From an uncultured Lachnospiraceae bacterium (GTDB lineage Bacteria > Bacillota > Clostridia > Lachnospirales > Lachnospiraceae), in assembly GCA_900548905.1 (NCBI GenBank), contig URMK01000006.1, positions 114,952-178,951 of the forward strand: DNA of 64,000 bases, written 5' to 3'. The translations under genes were made by a program, and so were the position numbers. This document shows, in pieces, positions 18,603 through 27,110 of the stretch (positions within the stretch are counted from its first letter, which is position 1; each line of letters opens with the position of its first letter). Below the pieces are notes generated by a model, which worked only from the letters and a program-made list of their open reading frames with translations, made no database searches and had not been told where the DNA came from.

Positions 18603-19406
18603 ATGACAACACAGGAGAAGAAAGAATTTATCATTAAGATGCTGGACACCCAATCTTCGGTTACCGTATCCCAGCTCAGTGAAGCCTTCAAAATATCCGA
18701 GGTTTCCGTCCGAAAGCTTTTGGCGGCCCTGGAGCAGGAAGGCGTAGTCAAACGGACCTGGGGAGGCGCCATAAGCGCCTATGGATCCCTGAATGAATTT
18801 TCCCATAAGGAAAAGGAGTGGAAGCATACGGAAGAAAAGCTTTCCATTGCTTATGCGGCCTACGACTGTATCAGCGACGGCGATGCGGTTTTTCTGGACT
18901 GCGGCACTACCACCACCCAGCTTGCCCGGGTGATACGCAGCGGTTCCAAACGCAAAATCCTGGTAGGTACCAATGCCATCAACATCGCCATGGAACTGTC
19001 CGAGGCGGAGGATATTTCCGTAATTGTCATCGGCGGTAATTTCCGGCACCGGATTTTGTCCTGTGTGGGGGCCTATGCGGAGGAGATGATGAAGACCCTG
19101 TTCTTTGACAAGGGCTTTATCAGCGGGAACCATCTTACCCTGGAGCATGGCTTTACCACTCCCGACCTGCAGGAGGCCAGGATGAAAAGGCTTATGATGG
19201 CATCCTGCAAGGAACATTATATTGCGCTGGACTACAGCAAATTCGGAGATGATTCCCTGGGGCTCATCGCTTCCGTATCCGACCTGGACGGCATAGTTAC
19301 GGACTGGCGCACGCCTTCGGAGTTCATTGACCAGCTCCGGGACAGAGGCGTCAAGGTCGTACAGGGAAATGAGGTGTTAAGCACCAGGGAGGGGATGTTT
19401 GTATGA
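18603..19406 (+). CDS. DeoR/GlpR-family transcriptional regulator
   Basis: 267 residues. The N-terminal winged helix spans ~5-58 (VSQLSEAFKISEVSVRKLLA). The DeoR sensor domain has DGDAVFLDCGTTTTQLARVI near 90-110 and a later DYSKFG near 205. This domain resembles sugar-phosphate isomerases and binds a phosphorylated sugar or polyol. GGGGGA precedes the ATG. The stop overlaps the permease start by four bases, so it is the first gene of the importer operon and is likely autoregulated through the repeats in 18310-18600. The recognition helix sequence departs from the common DeoR VSxxTIRRDL (it reads VSEVSVRKLL). Confidence 0.9.
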   Translation: MTTQEKKEFIIKMLDTQSSVTVSQLSEAFKISEVSVRKLLAALEQEGVVKRTWGGAISAYGSLNEFSHKEKEWKHTEEKLSIAYAAYDCISDGDAVFLDCGTTTTQLARVIRSGSKRKILVGTNAINIAMELSEAEDISVIVIGGNFRHRILSCVGAYAEEMMKTLFFDKGFISGNHLTLEHGFTTPDLQEARMKRLMMASCKEHYIALDYSKFGDDSLGLIASVSDLDGIVTDWRTPSEFIDQLRDRGVKVVQGNEVLSTREGMFV

Positions 19407-20290
19407 AAAATAAAAAGCTTGCCGCAAAAATAAGGCCCTATATCATGACCGCTCCAGCGCTGGCCGGAATCCTGCTTTTTACCATTTATCCGGTCATAAA
19501 GCTGATACAGCTCAGCCTTATGAATACCAACATGCTCAATCCTTCCCAAAGTAAGTTCATCGGCCTGGATAATTACAGGAAGGTTCTCAGCAGGCCGGAT
19601 TTTCATAAATCTTTAAATAATACCGTGGTTTACACCATAGCCGTGGTTCTTATCATAACGGCAATCGCACTGCTGCTTGCCGTCTGGCTCAATGAAAAAA
19701 GCACAAAGCTTAACCGGCTTGTCCAGGCCGCCGTTTTCTGCCCGCATGTGGTATCCATCGTCTCCATTGCCCTGATTTGGCTATGGATGATGGAACCCAA
19801 CTTCGGATTGTTTAATTTTCTGCTGAGGAAGCTGGGCCTGCCCACATCCTCCTGGCTTTCCGGCTCCTCCACCGCAATGCCCTCCGTCATTCTGGTATCG
19901 GTGTGGAAGGCTGTGGGTTACGACACTCTGATTTTCATGGCTGCCCTCCAGGGTGTTCCGGCCTCCCTTTATGAAGCCGCCAGACTGGATAACGCCAACA
20001 AAGTGGTTATGTTTTTCAAAATCACCCTGCCCATGATTTCACCCCAGCTGTTTTTTACGCTGATTATCCGTACCATAGGCTCCTTCAAGGTCTTTGATAC
20101 CGTGCGTATCCTGACCCAGGGAGGCCCCAACAACGCCACTACCACGCTGGTTTACAGCATTTATACCGAAGCCCTTCTGAATCTGCGGATCGGCTACAGC
20201 GCTGCAATCGGGGTCATTCTTCTTCTTATCGTAAGCATACTGACCATTATTTACTTCTGGGGCTTTTCCAGGAAGGTACATTACCAATAG
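19403..20290 (+). CDS. ABC sugar/polyol permease, UgpA/MalF type
   Basis: 295 residues with about six membrane helices (first at ~14-36) and an EAA loop EAARLDNANK ending in ITLPMISPQ. The loop lacks the usual DGAG glycines. Start and upstream DeoR stop overlap as ATGA. It forms the channel with the next gene. The operon has a binding protein but no ATPase. The glycerophosphodiesterase in the divergent operon suggests a phosphorylated polyol or related substrate; this is inference. Confidence 0.92.
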   Translation: MKNKKLAAKIRPYIMTAPALAGILLFTIYPVIKLIQLSLMNTNMLNPSQSKFIGLDNYRKVLSRPDFHKSLNNTVVYTIAVVLIITAIALLLAVWLNEKSTKLNRLVQAAVFCPHVVSIVSIALIWLWMMEPNFGLFNFLLRKLGLPTSSWLSGSSTAMPSVILVSVWKAVGYDTLIFMAALQGVPASLYEAARLDNANKVVMFFKITLPMISPQLFFTLIIRTIGSFKVFDTVRILTQGGPNNATTTLVYSIYTEALLNLRIGYSAAIGVILLLIVSILTIIYFWGFSRKVHYQ

Positions 20291-20308
20291 GTGACAGGGA
20301 GGAATCTT

Positions 20309-21145
20309 ATGCGGCTCAAAAAAAGACTGGTTAAAATCGGCGGCGTAATTATGAAGTTGTTTCTTTTATTTATCTTCGGGTGGCCCTTTTTCTGGATGAT
20401 ATCCACCTCTTTGCAGACGATAGATGAAGTAAACCGCGTTACGCCCACCTTCTTTCCGGCGGTGCTCCAGTTCCATAACTATCTGGATGCCTGGCAATCC
20501 GGTCCGGGCGGAAGCATGTGGATCTATTTGAAAAACTCGCTTATTGTGGTTGGCAGCGTTATTCTTCTCCAGATGCTGGTGGTGGTTCCCGCCGCCTATG
20601 CCTTTGCCAAATACGAGTTCAAGGGAAAGAAAATTATGTTCGGCAGCATTCTGATCGCATTGATGATGCCCACACAGATTACGTTTTTACCCGTTTATCT
20701 GATGATGTCCAAATGGGGGCTGATCAACTCCCTGGTTCCTCAGATATTACCATTTATAACAAATGCATTCGCTATCTTCTTACTCAGACAATATTTTATG
20801 CAGGTAGAGAATGAATTGATAGAAGCGGCAAAACTGGACGGCGCATCGGAATGGAGGGTGATTTTACAAATAATGATGCCTATGTCCAAACCGGCAATCG
20901 CTTCCATTATCCTTTTCAGCTTCGTCGGGCAGTGGAATGAGTATTTCTGGCCTCTTGTCATGACCAATGCGGATATGTACCGGACGCTACCGGTTGCTAT
21001 CGCACAGCTGAAGGAAATGGAGGGAATGGCCAACTGGCAGATCGTCATGGCAGGAAACGCCATTCTCGTTCTTCCCGTACTGCTGGTGTACCTGTTCGCT
21101 TCCAAACAAATTATGAAATCCTTTGCCTATTCAGGGATTAAGTAA
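20309..21145 (+). CDS. ABC sugar/polyol permease, UgpE/MalG type
   Basis: 278 residues starting at 20309, where GGGAGGAA lies just upstream; the open frame itself extends to 20291. About six membrane spans are visible, and the EAA loop is EAAKLDGAS ending IMMPMSKPA. It ends SFAYSGIK, typical of MalG-type permeases. It follows the partner permease by 18 bases and precedes the binding-protein gene. It shares the transport role inferred for this operon. Confidence 0.93.
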   Translation: MRLKKRLVKIGGVIMKLFLLFIFGWPFFWMISTSLQTIDEVNRVTPTFFPAVLQFHNYLDAWQSGPGGSMWIYLKNSLIVVGSVILLQMLVVVPAAYAFAKYEFKGKKIMFGSILIALMMPTQITFLPVYLMMSKWGLINSLVPQILPFITNAFAIFLLRQYFMQVENELIEAAKLDGASEWRVILQIMMPMSKPAIASIILFSFVGQWNEYFWPLVMTNADMYRTLPVAIAQLKEMEGMANWQIVMAGNAILVLPVLLVYLFASKQIMKSFAYSGIK

Positions 21146-21173
21146 ACCAAACCATACGAAAGGGGATATTGTT

Positions 21174-22532
21174 ATGAAAAAGAAAATGTTAAGTATTTTA
21201 ATGGGGATTTCGGTTCTTGCGGCCACTCTGGCAGGCTGCGGCCAGGCCCCGGCATCCTCGGAAAGCTCTGCCCCGGCGCCTGCCGCAGCAGAATCGGAAC
21301 CGGCGGCAGAAACACCGGCGGCGGAAAGCACCGCTGACGCACAGGCCGGCGGAGAAAAGAAGACCGTCCAGTTCTGGCACTGCATGTCGGGTACAAACGG
21401 GGATTTGATCAACCAGATGGTTACTGATTTCAACAGCTCCCAGGATGAAGTGGAAGTGGTTGCCACCTTCCAGGGAAGCTATGCGGAAGCCGCCGCTAAA
21501 GCGGAGCAGGCTATTTTTGCAGGAAACGCTCCTGACATTCTTCAGGTGGCCCAGGACAACGTGGGCAGGCTTGCCGTAAACGGCGCTTTCGCCGACCTGC
21601 TCCCTTATATGCAGAAGGACGGTGTGGATGATAATGATTTCGTGGACGCCTTTGTAAACGACGCTTATTATGATGGACAGCTTGTTGTTATTCCTTTCGG
21701 CCGTTCCGCACAGATTCTTCATATTAATAAAACAGTTCTGGATGAAATGGGCTGTGAAATTCCCACCACATGGGAAGAACTGAAGGAAGTAGCCAATAAG
21801 TGTACCGTTGTGGAAAATGGGGAAACCAAACGTTATGGACTTTCCGTTCCTTTTGACCAGTGGGAGTTCTTTGCACTGATTCAGCAGGCCGGCGGCAAAT
21901 TCTTTAATGAAGATCAGACCGGGCTGGGATGCCTGGAGGACGGGACCGCAAAAGAAGCATTCAGCTTTATGAAGGATTTACAGGATTCCGGCGCACTTTA
22001 CTACAACGATCCCGCAAACGATCAGGATAACCAGATGTTCACTTCCGGAATGGCAGCCATGACCATCAATTCCTCCGGCGCCATCACCTCCAGACGGGAA
22101 ACCATCGGGGATTCCTTTGAATATGTGGTAGCTCCCCTTGTAAAAGGCAAAATCGAATCCATGCCTACCGGCGGAAACGGCTTCGGCATTTTGGCCGCCA
22201 GCAAGGAACAGGAAGCGGCCTGGAAATTTATGAAGTGGTTTATTGAAGATGAAAAGGGCGGCCTTGCATTTGTTATGGGCTCCGGTTACCTTCCCTTTAC
22301 CAAAACCATGGCGCAGTCAGATGCTATCCAGCAGCTGTGGAAAGAAAGCGACAACTATAAAATCGCTTATGACGCCCTTCAGTACGGCGACGACAGCTAC
22401 CGAATCGCTAACCTGACTCCTGTAATTGCGGAATTCAGGACCTGTATCCAGGCAATCATGCTGGATGATCAGGATATTGATGAATCACTGAAAACCTTCA
22501 GCGATTCCGTAGACATCATTCTCAATGAATAA
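21174..22532 (+). CDS. Extracellular solute-binding lipoprotein, family 1
   Basis: 452 residues from the ATG at 21174, which has AAAGGGG upstream. The signal peptide ends in the lipobox LAGC (Cys at about position 22), followed by a long Ala/Pro/Ser/Glu tether. The mature part (VQFWHCMSG onward) is a classical UgpB/MalE-sized binding fold. It should bind the substrate for the two permeases encoded just upstream. The MgtC-like gene begins 18 bases after its stop. Confidence 0.93.
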   Translation: MKKKMLSILMGISVLAATLAGCGQAPASSESSAPAPAAAESEPAAETPAAESTADAQAGGEKKTVQFWHCMSGTNGDLINQMVTDFNSSQDEVEVVATFQGSYAEAAAKAEQAIFAGNAPDILQVAQDNVGRLAVNGAFADLLPYMQKDGVDDNDFVDAFVNDAYYDGQLVVIPFGRSAQILHINKTVLDEMGCEIPTTWEELKEVANKCTVVENGETKRYGLSVPFDQWEFFALIQQAGGKFFNEDQTGLGCLEDGTAKEAFSFMKDLQDSGALYYNDPANDQDNQMFTSGMAAMTINSSGAITSRRETIGDSFEYVVAPLVKGKIESMPTGGNGFGILAASKEQEAAWKFMKWFIEDEKGGLAFVMGSGYLPFTKTMAQSDAIQQLWKESDNYKIAYDALQYGDDSYRIANLTPVIAEFRTCIQAIMLDDQDIDESLKTFSDSVDIILNE

Positions 22533-22550
22533 TACCCCCGGGAGAGGCAT

Positions 22551-23228
22551 ATGCAAGACTACATAATGGTGCAGCTCGTTTATCTCGGCCGGATTGCCGC
22601 CGCAGGACTCTGCGGCGTGGCAATCGGCTGGGAACGCCAGTACCGTACGAAAGCGGCCGGCGTAAGAACCCACTTTATTATTTCTGTTGCAGCTTCACTG
22701 ATGATGATTATATCAAAATACGGTTTCTATGATGCCATTGGCCCGGATGGGACTTCGGTAGATGTATCCAGGGTCGCATCCGGCATCCTGGCGGGTGTGG
22801 GTCTCATGAGCGGCGGGCTTGTCATAACAGGAAAACAGGGCTACGCCAGCGGCATTACAACAGCAGCCGGTATCTGGGCCACCGTGGCAATCGGCATGTC
22901 CCTGGGAGCCGGCATGTATATGATCGGGCTGTTTTCCACCCTTTTCCTTCTGCTCGGGCATTTTCTCATGCACAAAAATATCCGGCTGGCCCGGCATTCC
23001 TGGAGAGGGCAGATTGATTTCCAGCTTACCAATACGAAAGATGACATGGAAGAAATCACATTCCGTCTTGCGGAAAACGGCATCGATATCCTCCGTATGA
23101 AATGTGAATACCGGGATAAGCACAGCGAACGGCTGCGCATCGTATTTGCGATATCCACCCGCCTGGATCGGGAGGAAGTGGCGGATATCATCGCCGGGAT
23201 ACCGCATCTGTGTTCCTATGAATTTTAG
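22551..23228 (+). CDS. MgtC/SapB-family membrane protein
   Basis: 225 residues. Four or five hydrophobic segments fill the first ~145 residues, with the family pattern GWERQYRTKAAGVRTH at ~27-42 and repeated Gly-rich helices (SGILAGVGLMSGG). A soluble ACT-like tail of ~75 residues follows. The family is linked to magnesium limitation and intracellular phosphate or ATP homeostasis, and its biochemical activity is still debated. Placement inside a sugar-import operon between the binding protein and a dehydrogenase is unusual and may reflect phosphate balance during phospho-ester uptake. Confidence 0.9.
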   Translation: MQDYIMVQLVYLGRIAAAGLCGVAIGWERQYRTKAAGVRTHFIISVAASLMMIISKYGFYDAIGPDGTSVDVSRVASGILAGVGLMSGGLVITGKQGYASGITTAAGIWATVAIGMSLGAGMYMIGLFSTLFLLLGHFLMHKNIRLARHSWRGQIDFQLTNTKDDMEEITFRLAENGIDILRMKCEYRDKHSERLRIVFAISTRLDREEVADIIAGIPHLCSYEF

Positions 23229-23256
23229 CTTTGTTTCCGAAAAGGAGAATAACACT

Positions 23257-24345
23257 ATGAGTGAATTACCTGACACCATGAAAGCGCTGGTAGCCTACGG
23301 CAACGGGGACTACCGGCTGGAAACATCCTATCCCGTCCCTGAATGCGGGGAGGACGACATTCTTATTAAAACCGAAGGCTGCGGTATCTGTGCGGGAGAT
23401 CTGAAATGCCGGCATGGAGCCGCTATGTTCTGGGGGGACGAAAAAGAAGCTCCCTGGGTAAAGCCCCCGTTTATCCCGGGCCATGAGTTTGTGGGCCGTA
23501 TTGTTAAAATGGGGGCCAAAGCGGCTGCGGCAAACGGATTTTCCATAGGTGACCGCATTACCGCAGATCAGATCGTGCCCTGCGGGGAATGCCGGTTCTG
23601 TAAAAGCGGCAGGTACTGGATGTGCCAGCCCCATTCCATTTTCGGCTTCCAGAATACCAACAACGGCGGTATGGCGGAATATGTGAGATACCCCAGGACT
23701 TCGGTTATCTCCAGAGTCCCCGATACTATGCCTTTGGATCAGGCACTTCTGATAGAACCCTATGGCTGCTCCAAGCACGCCGTTGACCGCGCCCAGATTG
23801 GAAATGAGGACGTGGTGGTCATTTCAGGCGCCGGTACATTGGGACTGAGTATGATTACCTATGCCAGAATGAAAAATCCCGCCAAACTGATTTCCCTGGA
23901 TATGGCCGACAACCGTCTGGAAAAAGCAAAAGAATTCGGGGCGGATCTGACCATTAATCCGGGAAAAGAGGATGTTGTACAGAAAATCCTGGATATGACG
24001 GACGGGTATGGCTGCGACATTTATATAGAAGCAACCGGACACCCCTCCAGCGTGGTACAGGGTCTGAAAATGATCCGCAAGCTGGGACGTTTCGTGGAAT
24101 TCAGCGTTTTTGGAGAACCAGTTACCGTAGACTGGTCCATTATCGGAGATCGGAAAGAGCTGGATCTTATGGGATCCCATCTCAGCCCTTACTGCTATCC
24201 CTTTGTCATTGAGAATATTAGCAATGGAAAGCTCAAAACAGACGGAGTAGTCTCCAAAACATTCTCGCTGGAAGAGTGGGAAACCGCTTTTGATTATGCT
24301 TCCGGAAAATATGGAGATTTCAAGGTAGCTATAATATTTGAATAA
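23257..24345 (+). CDS. Zinc-dependent alcohol dehydrogenase, erythritol/threitol-dehydrogenase-like
   Basis: 362 residues from the ATG at 23257, which has AAAAGGAG upstream; the longer frame overlapping mgtC is rejected. The catalytic zinc site includes GCGICAGDLKC and GHEFVG. The structural zinc loop is CGECRFCKSGRYWMC. The Rossmann motif is SGAGTLGLS. Segments such as FWGDEKEAPWVKPPFIPGHE and IEPYGCSKHAVDRAQI resemble, from memory, tetritol dehydrogenases (EltD) more than sorbitol or threonine enzymes. It would oxidise an imported polyol with NAD. It is the last gene of the operon, and a strong terminator follows. The substrate is inference. Confidence 0.85.
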   Translation: MSELPDTMKALVAYGNGDYRLETSYPVPECGEDDILIKTEGCGICAGDLKCRHGAAMFWGDEKEAPWVKPPFIPGHEFVGRIVKMGAKAAAANGFSIGDRITADQIVPCGECRFCKSGRYWMCQPHSIFGFQNTNNGGMAEYVRYPRTSVISRVPDTMPLDQALLIEPYGCSKHAVDRAQIGNEDVVVISGAGTLGLSMITYARMKNPAKLISLDMADNRLEKAKEFGADLTINPGKEDVVQKILDMTDGYGCDIYIEATGHPSSVVQGLKMIRKLGRFVEFSVFGEPVTVDWSIIGDRKELDLMGSHLSPYCYPFVIENISNGKLKTDGVVSKTFSLEEWETAFDYASGKYGDFKVAIIFE

Positions 24346-24351
24346 AACGAT

Positions 24352-24383
24352 AAAATTCCCTGCAGCAAGCTGCAGGGAATTTT
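24352..24383 (+). terminator. Terminator of the DeoR/ABC/dehydrogenase operon
   Basis: A perfect 14-bp stem (24352-24365 with 24370-24383) with a CAAG loop sits seven bases after the dehydrogenase stop. The stem base is A/T-rich, giving TTTT at the 3' end. Confidence 0.85.
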
Positions 24384-24533
24384 ATTAAGGTATCTGAAAA
24401 TTCACACATAAGTCTATTATAAATAACAGAATCCGTTTTACTCCCAAAAATAAGGTGTTCACCGTCAAAGTGGATATATCAGTCAAAAAGTAGCGGATTA
24501 TTGTAATTCAGGCTAGCCGTGTCCTTTTCCATT

Positions 24534-24542
24534 TGGTATAAT
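24534..24542 (+). promoter_or_regulatory. Extended -10 promoter candidate for the TIR-like gene
   Basis: TGG followed by TATAAT (24537-24542) is an extended -10 element about 95 bases before the start codon. No good -35 is seen. A hairpin related to palindrome family A lies between it and the gene. Confidence 0.5.
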
Positions 24543-24574
24543 TTATCTATTAAAATAAGCTTTATAGATAAAAA

Positions 24575-24604
24575 ACTCAAACTTGGCACCTGCGAAGTTT
24601 GAGT
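24575..24604. repeat. Short hairpin, partial copy of palindrome family A
   Basis: ACTCAAACTT and AAGTTTGAGT form a perfect 10-bp stem with loop GGCACCTGCG. The right side, TTGGCACCTGCGAAGTTTGA with its next two bases, matches the right end of the long palindrome at 61658-61808 in 21 of 22 positions. It looks like an internally deleted copy, and it sits in the leader of the TIR-like gene. Confidence 0.7.
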
Positions 24605-24635
24605 AAAAAATTACCAATTTAGAGGAGGTGCCTAA

Positions 24636-25772
24636 ATGAAAAAGATATTTATTGGAAGTTCAAGCCAGGCGTTTGACAAAGCGCTTGTGATTCAGTCTAT
24701 CCTTGAAAAACTCGGGGCAAAGACGACGCTTTGGCAAGATTCAAATATCTTCCCGCCTTCGGATTACTTATTTGAAGCACTGTTAAAGGCTGCCCATGGA
24801 CACAGTGGTGGCGTATTTATCTTTGATCGGGACGACAGGACTTCGTGTGATACCGGAGAAACATCAAAATGGCTTCCACGGGATAACGTCATATTGGAAG
24901 CGGGAATATTTGCCGGGGTTTTGGGAGAAGGAGCTATCGCATTGTGTAAAGTTCCCGGTGTTCATCAAGCTACCGACATAGATGGTAAAATCTATATTCA
25001 ATACGATCCGATCCATATGGAAGACATGGAAAAGAAACTGGAACAATGGTTAAACAATAGTGTAAAGGATTACCGGGAAGGACGTTTTAACGCAAATGTG
25101 ATGATGCTTTCACGCACCAAATTGCATAAACTCATTTCCGTAGACAGCCGCTTCCATGTTTCGGATAATAATTATAAAGATATTCGCTGTATCCGCATAA
25201 TGAACTTGGCCGGCAGTCTGATTATTAACCCGGAAATGGCTGACTACGGACAGCTTTGTGAAATGAAGGATCTTCAGCTATCAGATGTCCTGAAAATGAT
25301 ATTATCTAAAACAAAAGCAAAAGTAGAGTATATATTGACTGAACCAAACCCGTATAACCTGACAGACGCAGCTACCAAAATCGTCAACAAAGGAGCCGGC
25401 AGCACGGAACAAACCATAATCTCAGCACTGCAAGAAATGTACTACAAGCTTACCACCAATACCGTGTATCAGAAAAGATATAAAAATGTTCCGGTCATAT
25501 TCTATTTATACCTTCTCAAAATAAGCATGCCCTATGGAATATTGAATGTCGAATTTGGAAATCGCAAATATAACCATGTCAAAGTCGATTTGTATTCCTG
25601 TGCGCTTACTGAAGATCATGAAAGAAGGAGTTTTATTATTTGGCAGGAAGATGATCCGGACAATTATGATTTTTTTATCAACAATTTTATTTCCATTAAA
25701 AATAACCGATCCATCTGTACCGAGATAAAGGGAGAGGCCGGATTAGAGTCCTTGCAAAAATGGCTGACGTGA
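24636..25772 (+). CDS. TIR-like nucleotide-binding protein with unknown C-terminal domain
   Basis: 378 residues. Residues 1-~135 match the CAP12/PCTIR TIR-like domain: KKIFIGSSS at the N-terminus, LWQDSNIFPPSDYLFEAL, then GGVFIFDRDD and PRDNVILEAGIFAGVLG. The Glu in VILEAG is the expected NAD-cleaving residue. Residues ~155-378 form a second domain I do not recognise (FIIWQEDDPDNYDFFINNF near its end). In related CBASS and Pycsar effectors the partner domain binds a cyclic nucleotide; here that role is only a guess. GAGGAGGTG precedes the ATG. The cupin gene starts 10 bases after the stop. Codon and base use is more AT-rich than the flanks, which suggests acquisition. The family also occurs outside proven defence systems. 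Confidence 0.8.
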   Translation: MKKIFIGSSSQAFDKALVIQSILEKLGAKTTLWQDSNIFPPSDYLFEALLKAAHGHSGGVFIFDRDDRTSCDTGETSKWLPRDNVILEAGIFAGVLGEGAIALCKVPGVHQATDIDGKIYIQYDPIHMEDMEKKLEQWLNNSVKDYREGRFNANVMMLSRTKLHKLISVDSRFHVSDNNYKDIRCIRIMNLAGSLIINPEMADYGQLCEMKDLQLSDVLKMILSKTKAKVEYILTEPNPYNLTDAATKIVNKGAGSTEQTIISALQEMYYKLTTNTVYQKRYKNVPVIFYLYLLKISMPYGILNVEFGNRKYNHVKVDLYSCALTEDHERRSFIIWQEDDPDNYDFFINNFISIKNNRSICTEIKGEAGLESLQKWLT

Positions 25773-25782
25773 GGTAAATAAA

Positions 25783-26190
25783 ATGAATTATATATATGGA
25801 AAAGATCTAACGAGCGCCCTGGATTCTGAATACCGGGTGTATTTATGCGGAAATCTGAAAAAACCGCAGGCTTTAAAGTACATACATGATGAAAAAAATG
25901 AAATGGGCATCAGCCACTACCGGAAATTTACGGCCGACCTTCCGCACCTGCATACCCAGGCATTAGAATACAATTACCTGATAAGCGGCAGCAGCAAAAT
26001 ATTAATACTTGACACTGGGGAAGAGTTTGTTTTTGAGGAAGGTTCTATCTTCGTAATACCTCCGATGACTAAATATGCATCAAAACATCTGGCGGATACA
26101 AAAATATTGTTTTTTAAATCTCCCGGCGGGAATGATAAGCAATTGATCGAGGTGGATGACAAGGTATCAAAGTGGCTTTCCGCATGGTAA
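25783..26190 (+). CDS. Small cupin-domain protein partnered with TIR-like gene
   Basis: A 135-residue single-domain beta-barrel protein. The first cupin motif is visible as LPHLHTQALEYNYLISG near 49-65 (two His and a Glu as metal ligands). The second motif is partial (EEGSIFVIPPMTKYASKH near 84-101), with the usual His displaced. GAGGT precedes the ATG, and the gap from the TIR-like stop is 10 bases, so the two are co-expressed. Cupins of this type bind small ligands or metals and can act as sensors or enzymes. Its link to the TIR-like protein suggests it makes, modifies or senses a signal for that protein, or protects against it. No direct evidence separates these options. Confidence 0.78.
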   Translation: MNYIYGKDLTSALDSEYRVYLCGNLKKPQALKYIHDEKNEMGISHYRKFTADLPHLHTQALEYNYLISGSSKILILDTGEEFVFEEGSIFVIPPMTKYASKHLADTKILFFKSPGGNDKQLIEVDDKVSKWLSAW

Positions 26191-26361
26191 AGTAATATCT
26201 GTAAGGGAAAGAAATACCGGCGGCGGGACAGCCAAAAGCCCTTTTCCTTCTTTGCCAATATGTCCTTTTAGCCCGCAGCCTGTACGAATCATATCTTCTA
26301 ATGGAATATATTACAGAAAAACTAGTGACAGAAGGATCTGTCCGCCTGAGGAGAGACATCT

Positions 26362-27087
26362 ATGAGAGGAATAGGAACCATCATTAATGTAGCCGCTGTT
26401 ATTTTCGGCGGCGGCATTGGACTGCTTTTAAAGGGAGGACTTAAGGAACGGTACCAGCAGATCCTGATGCAGGCCCTGGGGGTCTGTACCATATTTATAG
26501 GCGTTTCAGGCGCCCTGAAGGGAATGTACCGCATAGAAGACGGTATTCTGGAAACGTCGGGAACCATGCTGCTGATCGCCTCTCTGGTATTGGGTTCTCT
26601 TATCGGGGAATGGATTCAAATAGAAAAATGGATGGATCATTTCGGGGATTGGCTTCGCATCAAAGCAGGCGGGAAAAATGACAGCCAGTTTGTTGAGGGT
26701 TTCGTATCCGCATCCCTGATCATCTGTGTCGGGGCCATGGCTATCGTGGGCGCTCTGGAGGACGGTATGCGGGGCGATTATTCCATGCTGGCCGCCAAGG
26801 CTGTCCTGGACGGGATTATCGTTCTCGTGTTTGCTTCTTCTTATGGAAAAGGTGCCATCTTCTCCGCACTTCCTGTGGGTATATGGCAGGGCGGCATAAC
26901 TCTCTTTGCCGGATTTCTGGAACCTGTTCTCACAGCACAGATCATATCCGATCTTTCTTTCGTGGGTAATGTCCTGATTTTCTGTGTGGGAGTCAATCTT
27001 GCCTTCGGTAAAAAATTCCGGGTAGGAAATATGCTGCCTGCTCTGCTGGTTGCCGGGATACTGGATGCCGTCACTGCCTTGTTTTAA
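26362..27087 (+). CDS. DUF554 membrane protein (YdfK-like)
   Basis: A 241-residue integral membrane protein with six or seven hydrophobic segments. It opens with the family signature GTIINVAAVIFGGGIGLLLK and has the internal repeat-like VGAMAIVGALEDGMRGD. DUF554 proteins are widespread in Firmicutes and their transport function is not established. GAGGAGAG precedes the ATG. The next gene begins 23 bases downstream and may be co-transcribed. Confidence 0.88.
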   Translation: MRGIGTIINVAAVIFGGGIGLLLKGGLKERYQQILMQALGVCTIFIGVSGALKGMYRIEDGILETSGTMLLIASLVLGSLIGEWIQIEKWMDHFGDWLRIKAGGKNDSQFVEGFVSASLIICVGAMAIVGALEDGMRGDYSMLAAKAVLDGIIVLVFASSYGKGAIFSALPVGIWQGGITLFAGFLEPVLTAQIISDLSFVGNVLIFCVGVNLAFGKKFRVGNMLPALLVAGILDAVTALF

Positions 27088-27110
27088 TATATTAAGGAGA
27101 AAATAAAAAA

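Noticed and set aside
23104..23256. Upstream extension of the dehydrogenase into the MgtC-like gene
   Set aside because: A strong AAAAGGAG site precedes the ATG at 23257, and the extension translates the mgtC tail out of frame.
24636..26190. Complete CBASS or Pycsar operon
   Set aside because: No CD-NTase or cyclase gene is adjacent, so the pair cannot be named as either system from this window.
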